Part shown: positions 36,447 to 44,786 of the stretch, piece by piece
Numbering within the stretch: position 1 is the stretch's first letter
Layout of the letters: every line of letters starts with the position of its first letter
Source of the DNA: Mesorhizobium australicum WSM2073
Lineage (GTDB): Bacteria > Pseudomonadota > Alphaproteobacteria > Rhizobiales > Rhizobiaceae
Assembly: GCF_000230995.2 (NCBI RefSeq)
Contig: NC_019973.1
Coordinates: 4,540,001 to 4,604,000 of the forward strand
Direction of reading: 5' to 3'
DNA length: 64,000 nt
The notes under the pieces: model-generated
The model's database searches: none
What the model saw: the letters and a program-made list of their open reading frames with translations, nothing else
What the model was told of the DNA's origin: nothing
Made by a program: the position numbers and the translations under genes

Positions 36447-38087
36447 CTATTTCCTGTCCCGCCGCTGCTTCAACAAGGCCTCGGTCAAGGTGATTTCAGA
36501 AAACAGCGCGCGCATCGTGTGATCGTTGATCTCCTGGCTGCGGAACATGGCGCGCAGCGCTGCACGCTCGGCTTCGATGCCGGCCGCCCTGAGTTCCAGT
36601 TCCAGCCTGCCGGCCTCGCGAGCCTCGGCGCGGGCCTCGTCGGCTTCGTCCGAAGCCGCGATGCGTCTACGGTAGCCTGCCACGATGCTGTCGGCGACGG
36701 CCAGCCGGGCCTGGACCGCCTCGCCCTCGCCTGCCTCATTGGCGATGCTCTCGATCATGGCGATCGCCGCATTGGCGGCGCACACGCGCGCCCGGCGCTC
36801 TTCCGCCGCCGCCGGATCCTTGCCCGGCTCGACCAGCCCCCGCGCTATCCTGGGCAAGGCAAGGCTGGCGATCAGAAGCGAGCAGATGATGACGCCGGCG
36901 GCAAGGAAGATCACCACATCGCGTGCCGGAAAGGGAGAGCCGTCCTGCAAAGCGAGCGGCAATGACAGGATGCCCGCCAACGTGATGGCGCCGCGCACGC
37001 CGGCCACGGAGCCGGCAAGCCGGACGCGAAATCCGAACGGCTCGGACTCGCGTTTGCCGATGCGCGCCGCGATCGCCTGGGCGATGTCGCCGACCCAGAT
37101 CCACAGGAAGCGCAGTCCGATCAGGCAGAGCGTCAGGATCAGCACCGTCGCCACCGGCTCGATCAGCCAATGACGGCTGGACAGTTCCGGTGGGACCTTG
37201 CGGATGACGTCGGGAAGCTGCAGGCCGAGCAGGATGAACAGAGCGCCGTTGAAGACGAAGGTGAGCGTCGCCCAAAGCGACAGGGTCTGCATGCGCGCCG
37301 ACACGCCGAGGAAGCGGTACATGCCAGAAGCCCCGGTCAGCAGGCCGGCGGTGACCGCCGCCAGGATGCCCGAGGCGCCGACATGCTCGGCGCCGAGATA
37401 GGCGACGAAAGGCAGCAGGATCATGACGAGAACCTGCGCCTCGGCCGGCACGCCGCCGATGCGGTTGAGCAGTTGCAGCGCCTTGGCGGCGATGAACAGC
37501 GCCGCGACACCGGCCAGGATGCCGGCGGCGACGGCGTAGAGGAAGCTGAGCGAGGCTCCCGCGAAGGAGAAGCTGCCGGTCAATGCCGCCGCCACCGCAA
37601 AGCGGAACATAACCAGGCCCGACGCGTCGTTGAGCAGCGACTCGCCCTCCAATATGTGCATCAGCCGGGACGGAACCACATTCCTGTCGACGATCGCGGA
37701 CACAGCCACGGCGTCGGTCGGCGACAGAACGGCAGCCAGCGCGAATGCGACGACGAGCGGAATGCTCGGCACCAGCCAATGCAAGGCATAGCCGAAGCCG
37801 ACAATGGTGAAGAAGACGAGCCCGATGGCGAGATCGAGTATGGGTCCGCGCAAGGCGACGAGTTCGCGTTTGGGCGCCGCGAAGGCGTCGCCGAACAGGA
37901 GCGGCGGGATGAACACCAGCAGAAAAAGCTCCGGATCTATCTCGACATGCAGGCCCTTGGCCGGCCAGGCAAGGGCCGCGCCGATGGCGATCTGCAGCAC
38001 CGGCAGCGGCACCCGAACCAGCCGGACGAGCGCGCCCGACAGCGCGACGAAGACGAGCACGACGAGAATGAAGATGGCGACGTCCAT
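36447..38087 (-). CDS. CPA1-family Na+/H+ antiporter
   Basis: A 546-residue protein with about twelve spans in the first 400 residues. The ion-site region reads AAVLSPTDAVAVSAIV, followed by LEGESLLNDASGLVMFRFAV, the conserved ND motif of CPA1 exchangers, then RGAITLAGILSLPLA. The last 150 residues are a charged, probably helical cytoplasmic domain (EADEARAEAREAGRLELELR). The start at MDVAIFILVV (38087) begins the first span. It likely exports Na+ or K+ for protons. It is monocistronic, with a terminator between it and the L,D-transpeptidase gene. Confidence 0.9.
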   Translation of the reverse strand: MDVAIFILVVLVFVALSGALVRLVRVPLPVLQIAIGAALAWPAKGLHVEIDPELFLLVFIPPLLFGDAFAAPKRELVALRGPILDLAIGLVFFTIVGFGYALHWLVPSIPLVVAFALAAVLSPTDAVAVSAIVDRNVVPSRLMHILEGESLLNDASGLVMFRFAVAAALTGSFSFAGASLSFLYAVAAGILAGVAALFIAAKALQLLNRIGGVPAEAQVLVMILLPFVAYLGAEHVGASGILAAVTAGLLTGASGMYRFLGVSARMQTLSLWATLTFVFNGALFILLGLQLPDVIRKVPPELSSRHWLIEPVATVLILTLCLIGLRFLWIWVGDIAQAIAARIGKRESEPFGFRVRLAGSVAGVRGAITLAGILSLPLALQDGSPFPARDVVIFLAAGVIICSLLIASLALPRIARGLVEPGKDPAAAEERRARVCAANAAIAMIESIANEAGEGEAVQARLAVADSIVAGYRRRIAASDEADEARAEAREAGRLELELRAAGIEAERAALRAMFRSQEINDHTMRALFSEITLTEALLKQRRDRK

Positions 38088-38174
38088 GGCATGATCCCGG
38101 CTGTTTGCCGACCATCGCCAATCGCCTGAGCTTCGTCCAGCCGGCCGAATGAGTGGATCTGACGGCGTCCGCAA

Positions 38175-38206
38175 CAAAAAAGCCGCCCCTGAGAGCGGCT
38201 TTTTAA
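38175..38206. terminator. Rho-independent terminator upstream of the antiporter / after the L,D-transpeptidase gene
   Basis: AAAAAAGCCGC pairs with GCGGCTTTTT around CCCTGAGA. It lies 16 bases past the L,D-transpeptidase stop on the minus strand, where the A run becomes the U tail. Confidence 0.85.
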
Positions 38207-38221
38207 AAAAATATCAGCTCG

Positions 38222-39490
38222 TTACAGCGAAGACGTGATCTGCAGTTCGCTGTTGCCGTCGAGCGCATAGACGTCGTCGCGGAACTGGACGACGCCGGGT
38301 CCTGTCGACCAGGCAGAGAGATAGAGGAAATGCACCGGCACCGGGTTGGTGACCTGGATCGGCGTGTTCTGGCCGGTCTTGATGGCCGCCTCGAAATGCT
38401 GGCGATCCCAGCCGGGCGTGTCGCGCAGGATCCAGGTGACGAGATCGCGCACGTTCTGGACACGCACGCAGCCCGATGAATCGAAGCGCATCATCTTGCC
38501 GAACAGGCTCTGCTGCGGCGTGTCGTGCATGTAGACGCCGTCCGGGCTCGGGAAATTGATCTTGACCGACGCCATGGCGTTTTCGGAACCGGGATCCTGG
38601 CGGAAACGGTACTTGGCCGCATCGTCCGTCGACCAGTCCACATTCATCGGATCGACTTCGCTGCCATCGGGCGCGAACAGGCGGATATGGCTGTTCTTGA
38701 GATAGTCGGGATCCTTCCGCATCAACGGAATAATGTCCTTGCGCACAATCGAGACCGGGGCGTTCCAGTACGGATTGACGATGATCTCGTTGATCTTGGA
38801 ATTGACGATCGGCGTCTGGCGATCGATCTTGCCGACGATCGCGGTGTGGCGAAGCACGACGCGGTCGTTCTCGACCGCTTCGATCTGCGCCGCCGGAATG
38901 TCGACCAGAACATAACGGCTGCCCAGCGTGCCGGCCTTTTCCTTCAGCCGCTGCAGATTGGTCTGCAACTGGCCGAGCCGGATCTGCGCCGAAACGTTCA
39001 TCGCGGCGTAGGTGTATTTGCCCATCGAACCGTCAGCCGGCAGGCCGTGGCGCAACTGGAAACGCTTGACCGCCGAGTCAACATAGGAATCGAACGCTGT
39101 CGAAATGCCGGCGCTCTGCGACAGGTCGCCCGCAACCATCAGGCGCTTGCGCAGCGGCACCACGTCCGGATCGTCGACGCCGAGTTGCAGCTTCTTGGTC
39201 GCGGGAACGTCCGTCCAACCGCCCTGCCCGACAATGTTCTGATACTGCGCGACCGCCTGCTCGGTGAAGGCGACGGTCTGGGGACTGAAGATGGGCAGCG
39301 TCGAGGCCACCTTGCCGCCTTCGCTGGCGCGGGCATCGAACTGATCGTCCCAGTTGCCGCGGGCCGAGGATTTCAGGATATCCCCGATCACATCCTGCGC
39401 ATTCGCACGCCCAGCCATCACGGCGGCGGCGAGCGCGGAGGCTCCGGAAAGGAAAAAGCGGCGGCTGGTTCTCATGGACGTTCCAGACAT
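38222..39490 (-). CDS. ldtP: L,D-transpeptidase (YkuD domain) with Tat-like signal, LdtP type
   Basis: Forms 3-3 cross-links in peptidoglycan or attaches proteins to it. The 422-residue exported protein starts MSGTSMRTSRRFFLSG, a twin-arginine signal ending near GRANAQ. A peptidoglycan-binding-like helical region (LRKRLMVAGDLSQ, RHGLPADGSMGKYTYAAMNV) follows. The YkuD domain is at about residues 220-370, with the catalytic cysteine in MRFDSSGCVRVQN and a histidine in MHDTPQQSLF. The start is 39490 or 39475. It is next to a MarR-type gene matching LdtR, which is known in Liberibacter and Sinorhizobium to activate such a transpeptidase. Confidence 0.9.
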   Translation of the reverse strand: MSGTSMRTSRRFFLSGASALAAAVMAGRANAQDVIGDILKSSARGNWDDQFDARASEGGKVASTLPIFSPQTVAFTEQAVAQYQNIVGQGGWTDVPATKKLQLGVDDPDVVPLRKRLMVAGDLSQSAGISTAFDSYVDSAVKRFQLRHGLPADGSMGKYTYAAMNVSAQIRLGQLQTNLQRLKEKAGTLGSRYVLVDIPAAQIEAVENDRVVLRHTAIVGKIDRQTPIVNSKINEIIVNPYWNAPVSIVRKDIIPLMRKDPDYLKNSHIRLFAPDGSEVDPMNVDWSTDDAAKYRFRQDPGSENAMASVKINFPSPDGVYMHDTPQQSLFGKMMRFDSSGCVRVQNVRDLVTWILRDTPGWDRQHFEAAIKTGQNTPIQVTNPVPVHFLYLSAWSTGPGVVQFRDDVYALDGNSELQITSSL

Positions 39491-39826
39491 TCTTGTAGCG
39501 GTTCGATCACTTGCTGCGTCGACCATCGCGCGATCTCGCCCGCACTCTAAAATCGGCAATCTTAACAATTAGCCAACCATGGGCCGTATCACATTGGCGA
39601 CCAAGGCAAGGGGCGCGACACGGTTGCGGGTGGACGCATGGTCTTCACCACAGCATCACTGCCGCTCTCGGTTCCATTGGAATATGGCGGCAACGTGGCC
39701 TTGGCCCGTAATTTGCTTTGGCCGAACGCGCGAAAAGAGAAGACCGGTGCTTTTCGGCACCGGCCCTGACTGGAGGTCGCTGTTTCGGCCACGCTTCTGC
39801 GGCGGGGCTCCGTTTCCAGGATGCTC
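39491..39826. other. 336-base intergenic region between ldtR and the L,D-transpeptidase gene
   Basis: Apart from the ldtR terminator (39744-39763) this stretch contains no gene with support. The part next to the transpeptidase start (about 39540-39600) is relatively AT-rich (AATCTTAACAATTAGCCAAC) and is the likely target region for LdtR. No clear operator dyad was identified by eye. Confidence 0.5.
39744..39763 (-). terminator. Hairpin terminator of the ldtR gene
   Basis: CCGGTGC (39744-39750) pairs with GCACCGG (39757-39763), loop TTTTCG. On the minus strand it is followed by TCTTCTCTTTTC, a pyrimidine-rich tail, about 65 bases past the ldtR stop. Confidence 0.65.
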
Positions 39827-40342
39827 TTACATCCGGTAGGCAATCGTGTCGTTCCAGAAGCGGTCGAGGCGCTGCAAAGCGCGGTTCATCTGCTTGAACT
39901 CGTCGGTGTTGATGCCGCCGACCTGTTCGATCGAGCCGACATGGCGCTCATAGAGACCGGCAACCACGTCTGCCACTTCATTGCCTTTCGGCGTCAGCGA
40001 GACACGGACCGAACGGCGGTCGATGCGCGAGCGCTGGTGATTGATGAAGCCGAGATCGACCAGCTTCTTCAGATTGTAGGAAACGTTGGAGCCGAGATAA
40101 TAGCCACGCGAGCGCAGTTCGCCGGCGGTCAGCTCGGAATTGCCGATGTTGAAGAGCAGCAGCGCCTGGATGGCGTTGATGTCGGAGCGGCCGTTGCGGT
40201 CGAATTCGTCCTTGATGACATCAAGCAGACGGCGGTGCAGGCGCTCGACCAGCTGCAGCGATTCCATGTACAGGGAACGGATAGCCTCGCGGCGATCGTC
40301 GGAAACGTTGGCGGTCTTCGCCGCCGGACGCGAATTGATCAT
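39827..40342 (-). CDS. ldtR: MarR-family winged-helix regulator LdtR
   Basis: A 171-residue dimeric DNA-binding protein. Its N-terminal helix is ESLQLVERLHRRLLDVIKDE. The winged helix shows ALLLFNIGNSELTAGELRSR, then GYYLGSNVSYNLKKLVDLGF with the recognition helix around NVSYNLKKL, and the wing RSRIDRRSVRVSLTPKG. Sequence style and position next to the L,D-transpeptidase and the DUF6163 gene match LdtR, a regulator of cell-wall remodelling and stress tolerance in Rhizobiales. It ends 485 bases before the transpeptidase ORF limit, allowing a separate promoter for the enzyme. Confidence 0.88.
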   Translation of the reverse strand: MINSRPAAKTANVSDDRREAIRSLYMESLQLVERLHRRLLDVIKDEFDRNGRSDINAIQALLLFNIGNSELTAGELRSRGYYLGSNVSYNLKKLVDLGFINHQRSRIDRRSVRVSLTPKGNEVADVVAGLYERHVGSIEQVGGINTDEFKQMNRALQRLDRFWNDTIAYRM

Positions 40343-40683
40343 TGTCTTTGCCTCTCGTTTGTCGCCTTGGTGATTTTTTGTTTTTCACCTTGATCGCGAC
40401 ACTATCGAATACTCATAAAATTCGACTTAAACGCTAGGGCTAACAAGAGCTTACCGGTAAGAGGTTTCGCAAGACGCTTAACGAACGGTCACCCGAGCAA
40501 GGATGATTAACCTAAAGATTTAGGCAATGATCGCCGCGCCGGATTCAGGCGGTCGCCAGGTCGTCAACGCGTACAAGGGCTTGCAGCGTGTCGCGGCGAA
40601 CAGGATTCGCCCGACCTGCCGCAGGCTTCTGATTTTATGCATGTCGTTGTCCCGCAACCGAGGACACTTCGGGGCGACATGCA
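40343..40683. other. 341-base intergenic region upstream of ldtR
   Basis: No gene is supported. The part next to ldtR (40365-40450) is AT-rich (TTTTTTGTTTTTCACCTTGA, ACTCATAAAATTCGACTTAA) and likely holds its promoter. A small dyad CTTACCGGTAAG lies near 40451-40462. The far end is occupied by a palindromic repeat (40637-40684). Confidence 0.5.
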
Positions 40684-40684
40684 T
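40637..40684. repeat. Short palindromic intergenic repeat
   Basis: The terminal arms ATGCATGTCG (40637-40646) and CGACATGCAT (40675-40684) are exact reverse complements around TTGTCCCGCAACCGAGGACA-type centre. It abuts the DUF6163 stop codon. A degenerate copy lies at 36302-36349. Elements of this kind are widespread in Mesorhizobium intergenic DNA, from memory. Confidence 0.75.
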
Positions 40685-41106
40685 TAGTGCCGTGCCGGTC
40701 GTTTCTGCAGGTATATGACGACGCGAAAGACGATATAGAGCAGCGCCACGCAGGCATGCGAGACGATAATCAGCAGACGATGGCCGAAAAGCTCGGGAAA
40801 GCCGGCATACATGACCGTCTCCGTGACCGCGCAGATGAACCAGATCACCGGACCCCAGGACGCCAGCATCCACAACCCCGCCGCGGCGAAGGGAAAGAAC
40901 ACGGCGAGCATCACCGCCGCCACCTGCCAATGCACCGGCATAAGGTCGAACCGCCACAGCGAGCCCGGATAGAAGCCGATCAGCTTGATCCAGTAGAGGA
41001 TGCCGAACAGCAGGCAGTAGCCCGCGATGACGCGCTGGAACCAGGCGAAGATCACCTCGACCGTCGAGGGCTGCAGGATGACGCGTCTCGATGTCACTTC
41101 GCTCAC
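40684..41106 (-). CDS. DUF6163 family membrane protein
   Basis: A 140-residue protein with four hydrophobic spans: FQRVIAGYCLLFGILYWIKL, QVAAVMLAVFFPFAAAGLWM, GPVIWFICAVTETVMYAGFP and LIIVSHACVALLYIVFRVVI. The order and the polar tail LQKRPARH match DUF6163, a family in Rhizobiales that lies next to ldtR. Its role is not known. Its ATG overlaps the HIBCH gene stop by four bases, so it is translated as a pair with that gene. It may act in the envelope stress response controlled by LdtR, but only the position suggests it. Confidence 0.85.
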   Translation of the reverse strand: MSEVTSRRVILQPSTVEVIFAWFQRVIAGYCLLFGILYWIKLIGFYPGSLWRFDLMPVHWQVAAVMLAVFFPFAAAGLWMLASWGPVIWFICAVTETVMYAGFPELFGHRLLIIVSHACVALLYIVFRVVIYLQKRPARH

Positions 41107-42143
41107 AGCTCGAGCTCCCGATCGCCGAGCGGGGCAAAATAGGCCTCGACATCCGCCTCGCTAACCGCATCGATCGCTGCCGGCCGCCATTGCGGCTTCG
41201 AGCCCTTGTCGATGATGGCGGCACGGATGCCTTCGTAGAAATCGTGGCCGGCCAGCATCCGGTTCAGGATGCGGAACTCCATCCTCATGCAGTCGTCCAT
41301 CGACAATGTCTGCCCGGCGCTGATCTGTCGCCAGGCGACGCGAAGGCTGGTCGGCGAGCGCGTGCGGATCGTTGCCAGCGTCCCGGTGGCGAATTCGTCA
41401 TTGCCCGCGCGGTCCAGGCTGTCGATCAGATCCGGCAGCGACGGTTGGGCGAAATGGCGGGAGATCGCCTCCAGGATCGGCCTGTCGGTCTCCCGCTTGG
41501 CCGAGACAAAGAAACCGCGCAGCACCGATTCCGGATCGCCCGTCAGCGCCAGCCGATCGAGGAAGCTTGCCTGGTCTTCAGCCTTGATGGTGTGGGTGGC
41601 CAGCCCCGACCACAGCGCATCGCCATAACGAATGCGGTTCCCGGTCAGCGCCAGGTACATGCCGAAGGAACCGCCAAGGTCGGGCAGCAGATGACTGGCG
41701 CCGACATCCGGGAAAAAGCCGATGCCGACCTCCGGCATGGCGAACTGGGCATTCTCGGTCATCACCCGGTGCGAACCGTGGAAGGAAATGCCGACCCCGC
41801 CGCCCATCACGATACCGTCGATGAGCGCCACATAGGGCTTCTTGAAACGCGCGATGTAGGCGTTGAGGCGATACTCGTCGGCGAAAAATTCGACCGGTGG
41901 GTTTCCAGCCCGGCCGGCTTCGTAGATGTGCAGGATGTCGCCCCCGGCCGAAAACGCCCTGCCCTCGGCCTTGACCACGACGACATCCACACCCTCGTCG
42001 CGCTCCCAAGACCGCAGGGCCTTGCCCAGTGCCTTGATCATGCGATGGGTTACGGCGTTGAGCGCCTGCGGCCGCGTCAGCGTGACGACCCCGGCCCTGC
42101 CCAACCTTTCGAAGCGAATTTCGTCGCCTCCACCAAAATCCAT
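41103..42143 (-). CDS. Enoyl-CoA hydratase/isomerase family, 3-hydroxyisobutyryl-CoA hydrolase-like
   Basis: A 346-residue crotonase-fold protein. It shows RFERLGRAGVVTLTRPQALN, the oxyanion segment VVKAEGRAFSAGGDI, and YVALIDGIVMGGGVGISFHG, then QFAMPEVGIGFFPDVGASHL. The Glu in PEVGIGFFPD and the LAL-G pattern after it fit 3-hydroxyisobutyryl-CoA hydrolases of valine catabolism rather than short hydratases. The extended C-terminus (about 120 residues after the core) also fits. The start at MDFGGGDEIRFE (42143) has AAGGA ten bases upstream. Its stop overlaps the DUF6163 start. No other valine genes are adjacent. Confidence 0.85.
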   Translation of the reverse strand: MDFGGGDEIRFERLGRAGVVTLTRPQALNAVTHRMIKALGKALRSWERDEGVDVVVVKAEGRAFSAGGDILHIYEAGRAGNPPVEFFADEYRLNAYIARFKKPYVALIDGIVMGGGVGISFHGSHRVMTENAQFAMPEVGIGFFPDVGASHLLPDLGGSFGMYLALTGNRIRYGDALWSGLATHTIKAEDQASFLDRLALTGDPESVLRGFFVSAKRETDRPILEAISRHFAQPSLPDLIDSLDRAGNDEFATGTLATIRTRSPTSLRVAWRQISAGQTLSMDDCMRMEFRILNRMLAGHDFYEGIRAAIIDKGSKPQWRPAAIDAVSEADVEAYFAPLGDRELEL

Positions 42144-42306
42144 CGCCAGAGAATCCTTGTTCCCGCGCCTGCGGGACTGAAGTGCTAAAGGCGGCACATG
42201 GGTGCGTCAATGGCTGCAGCCTGGCCGCCTCGATCTTGGCGGCTAGCGGTCGCCGATGCTAGACATTGGTGGCCGGTACTACAGGCCGAGAGCAGGATAC
42301 TTAGCC

Positions 42307-43128
42307 ATGCCGCAATTTTTGCGCTTTGCCTTTGTTCTGAGTTGCCTGTCGTTTTTGTGGGCAACCAATGTCCCCGCGGGGGCAGCCGACCTTGGCGACC
42401 TTTACCACTCGCAGACCATTGTCACCGGCCAGGGTGAAGAAAATCGTCAGCTCGGCTTCAGGACCTGCCTCGACAAGGTGCTCGTCCGTGTTTCGGGCGA
42501 TCAGCGGCTGCTTGCCAGACGCGAAATGGACGCGCTGCGCGACAAGGCCGGCAGCTTTGTCGACTCGTTCCGCTACCATGACCGGATGGAGGGCATTCCG
42601 ATCCATGACGAGCAAGGGACGCATGACCGGCCGCACGATCTCACCTGCTTCTACAAGCCTGATGTGATCGACAGGCTGCTGGCGTCGCTCGGCAGCAGGC
42701 CCTGGCTTGGCGAGCGGCCGACACTCACCGTCTTCCTCACGACCGAACAAGGCGCGCGGCATTTCATGCTGAGCGCCGAGGAAGGGCGTGGCGAGACGAT
42801 GCGCGAATCCTTCGTCAATGCCAGCGGGCCGATGCTGATGCATGTCGCGTTTCCCAAGGCCGCGCAACTTGCCGGCTTGGGCGAAGAAGCGCTGCGCGCG
42901 ACGGACATGGCAAGGCTGGATCGAGTGGCCAAGCAAGCCGGAGGCGACCGAGCGCTCGCCGGCACCATCGTGTGGAGCGACAAGGAACTGGGCTGGGTCG
43001 CCGATTGGCGACTGGCCGATCACGGCAAGACCTATCGTTGGCAGGTGCGCGGTGTCAGCTTCGACGACGCGTTCCGTGTGGCAATCGGAGGCGCGGCACA
43101 GATCCTTTCGGGCAACGGGCAGCCCTGA
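42307..43128 (+). CDS. DUF2066 domain-containing exported protein
   Basis: A 273-residue protein with a signal peptide (MPQFLRFAFVLSCLSFLWAT, cleavage near AGA-A). The DUF2066 core shows LYHSQTIVTGQGEENRQLGF, CLDKVLVRVSGDQRLL and later PWLGERPTLTVFLTTEQG. The family is periplasmic or outer-membrane-linked with no known function; in other bacteria it borders purine or heme genes. Here hemB follows about 110 bases downstream in the same direction. The start at 42307 begins the signal; an upstream in-frame ATG at 42256 is less likely. Confidence 0.82.
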   Translation: MPQFLRFAFVLSCLSFLWATNVPAGAADLGDLYHSQTIVTGQGEENRQLGFRTCLDKVLVRVSGDQRLLARREMDALRDKAGSFVDSFRYHDRMEGIPIHDEQGTHDRPHDLTCFYKPDVIDRLLASLGSRPWLGERPTLTVFLTTEQGARHFMLSAEEGRGETMRESFVNASGPMLMHVAFPKAAQLAGLGEEALRATDMARLDRVAKQAGGDRALAGTIVWSDKELGWVADWRLADHGKTYRWQVRGVSFDDAFRVAIGGAAQILSGNGQP

Positions 43129-43240
43129 ACCAATAGGCGTGGCGGGACAGCGCTGTGGCAGCTTTCGGCGCTGGCACAAACGTGTCGCATTGGTCAGCAC
43201 AAGGGCTCGTGGTAAAAGCCGCGGATCCGGAGTTTTGGCC

Positions 43241-44272
43241 ATGAACAAATTCACCCCAGCAAAAGCTGCCGGCACGCGCAGCGTCGATGACGTCACCGGC
43301 AGCCGCCGCCTGCGCCGCATGCGCAAGGCCGACTGGTCGCGCCGGCTCGTGCAGGAGAACAGGCTGTCGGTCGACGACCTGATCTGGCCGATCTTCGTCG
43401 TCGAGGGCAGGAATGTCCGGGAGCCGATTGCCGCCATGCCCGGCGTCTTCCGGCTGTCGGTCGATCTTGCCGTCAAGGAGGCCGAACGCGCGGCCAAGCT
43501 CGGCATCCCGGCCCTTGCCACCTTCCCCAACGTCGATCTCGGCCTGCGCGACCAGACGGGTTCCCACATCCTCGACCCTGAAAACATCATCAACCGCGCC
43601 ACACGCGCCATCAAAAACGCGGTACCCGAGATCGGCATCATCACAGACGCCGCACTCGACCCGTTCACGAGCCATGGCCATGACGGCATCCTGCGCGATG
43701 GCATCATCGTCAATGACGAGACCGTCGAACAGGTCGCGGCGGCGGCCGTCATCCAGGCAGCGGCCGGCGCCGACATCATCGCGCCGTCCGACATGATGGA
43801 CGGCCGTATCGGCGCCATCCGCGACGCGCTCGACGCCAACGGTTTCCAGGACGTGGCGATCATGTCCTACGCCACCAAATTCGCCTCGGCCTTCTACGGC
43901 CCCTATCGCGAGGCGGTCGGCACCGCCGGTCTGCTCAAGGGCGACAAGAAGACCTATTATATCGACCACGCCAATTCGGACGAGGCGGTGCGCGAGGCCG
44001 AACAGGACCTCGCCGAGGGCGCAGACATGCTGATGGTCAAGCCCGGCCTGCCCTATCTCGACATCATCCGCCGGCTGAAGGACGAATTCCAGATGCCGAC
44101 CTTCGCCTACCAGGTCTCGGGCGAATATTCGATGATCAAGGCGGCTGATTCCAATGGCTGGATCGATGGAGAAAAGGCGATGCTGGAATCGTTGCTCGCC
44201 TTCAAGCGCGCCGGCTGCGACGGCATCCTGACCTATTTCGCGCCCGAAGTGGCTGTGATGCTGAAGGGGTAG
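43241..44272 (+). CDS. hemB: Delta-aminolevulinic acid dehydratase (porphobilinogen synthase), Mg-type
   Basis: Condenses two ALA molecules to porphobilinogen. The 343-residue protein has both Schiff-base lysines: SYATKFASAFYGP and MVKPGLPYLDI. In place of the zinc-cysteine cluster the sequence reads DAALDPFTSHGHDG, the aspartate-rich version of Mg-dependent enzymes known from Bradyrhizobium. The N-terminal arm (TRSVDDVTGSRRLRRMRKAD) is the usual oligomerisation arm. GGAG ten bases before ATG supports the start. It ends the conserved-looking block before the accessory segment. Confidence 0.97.
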   Translation: MNKFTPAKAAGTRSVDDVTGSRRLRRMRKADWSRRLVQENRLSVDDLIWPIFVVEGRNVREPIAAMPGVFRLSVDLAVKEAERAAKLGIPALATFPNVDLGLRDQTGSHILDPENIINRATRAIKNAVPEIGIITDAALDPFTSHGHDGILRDGIIVNDETVEQVAAAAVIQAAAGADIIAPSDMMDGRIGAIRDALDANGFQDVAIMSYATKFASAFYGPYREAVGTAGLLKGDKKTYYIDHANSDEAVREAEQDLAEGADMLMVKPGLPYLDIIRRLKDEFQMPTFAYQVSGEYSMIKAADSNGWIDGEKAMLESLLAFKRAGCDGILTYFAPEVAVMLKG

Positions 44273-44532
44273 CCCGACTTCCCGGGCAAGGCACTTCAGT
44301 AGATGTCACCACTCTTTCAACTGGTCGGCGGTTCTATCGAAAACCCGCTGACAAAAACTGGCGACTGCAGCTATGATGGAAGCATGGCCGGAAGCGGCCG
44401 GCAGCCCGCACCTCGGCCAAGAGGTATGGCGAACGCCTCCTGAGGATGCTTCCTGACCCGTTTCACCGTCGGGCGAAGGTGTCGGCATTGCGGGCACTGA
44501 CGAAGGCTTCGCCGTGACCCGAGGAAACGGAC
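44273..44532. other. Non-coding stretch after hemB
   Basis: 260 bases without a supported gene. A 63-codon frame on the minus strand (44306-44497) has no ribosome site and no recognisable domain. This is the left edge of the segment that looks accessory. Confidence 0.4.
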
Positions 44533-44739
44533 ATGCTTGCCTATCGCGACGCCAAGACGATGGCGAAAGCCATGCGGGAGGCGCTTGCCGCCCGCGACCT
44601 GACGATCAGCCACAGCGAGGCCCTTGAGATCGTCGCGCGCCAACCGACCGCCAATGAGGCGGCGGCCGTAGCTTGGCGGCAATCGGAAATACCTTTTCCG
44701 GCTCGAAAAACCACTTGCAATTCAAAATCAGTTTGCTAG
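44533..44739 (+). pseudogene. Truncated glyoxalase-superfamily-like gene (N-terminal piece only)
   Basis: The first 36 residues (YRDAKTMAKAMREALAARDL then TISHSEALEIVARQ) closely follow the start of a rhizobial glyoxalase-superfamily protein. There, a short helical leader (DAKxMAxxLRxALAxxxxxxxHSxxLELVAxxxGxxxWN) precedes the VOC domain. After IVARQ the sequence becomes PTANEAAAVAWRQ, no longer like the family. The expected W-N-x-L-x-A-x-I phrase reappears imperfectly in another frame (SLAAIG). The VOC domain is missing. AGGAAA before ATG 44533 is a fair ribosome site, so the stub may still be translated. Confidence 0.55.
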
Positions 44740-44755
44740 AAGAAACCACTTGCAA
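44708..44755. promoter_or_regulatory. Paired 13-bp direct repeats upstream of the DHFR-like gene
   Basis: AAACCACTTGCAA occurs at 44708-44720 and at 44743-44755, 35 bases apart, in the AT-rich stretch just before the strong ribosome site of the next gene. The spacing (just over three helical turns) and the position suggest an operator pair for a regulator encoded elsewhere. Confidence 0.55.
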
Positions 44756-44786
44756 AAGACAACCGGTTCTCAAGGAGGAGGTTCTC

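Noticed and set aside
41091..42188. A 365-codon plus-strand frame over the HIBCH-like gene
   Set aside because: Shadow of the real minus-strand gene, with low-complexity charged residues and no ribosome site.
44306..44497. A 63-codon minus-strand frame after hemB
   Set aside because: No ribosome site, no homologous look and unusual composition; probably non-coding.
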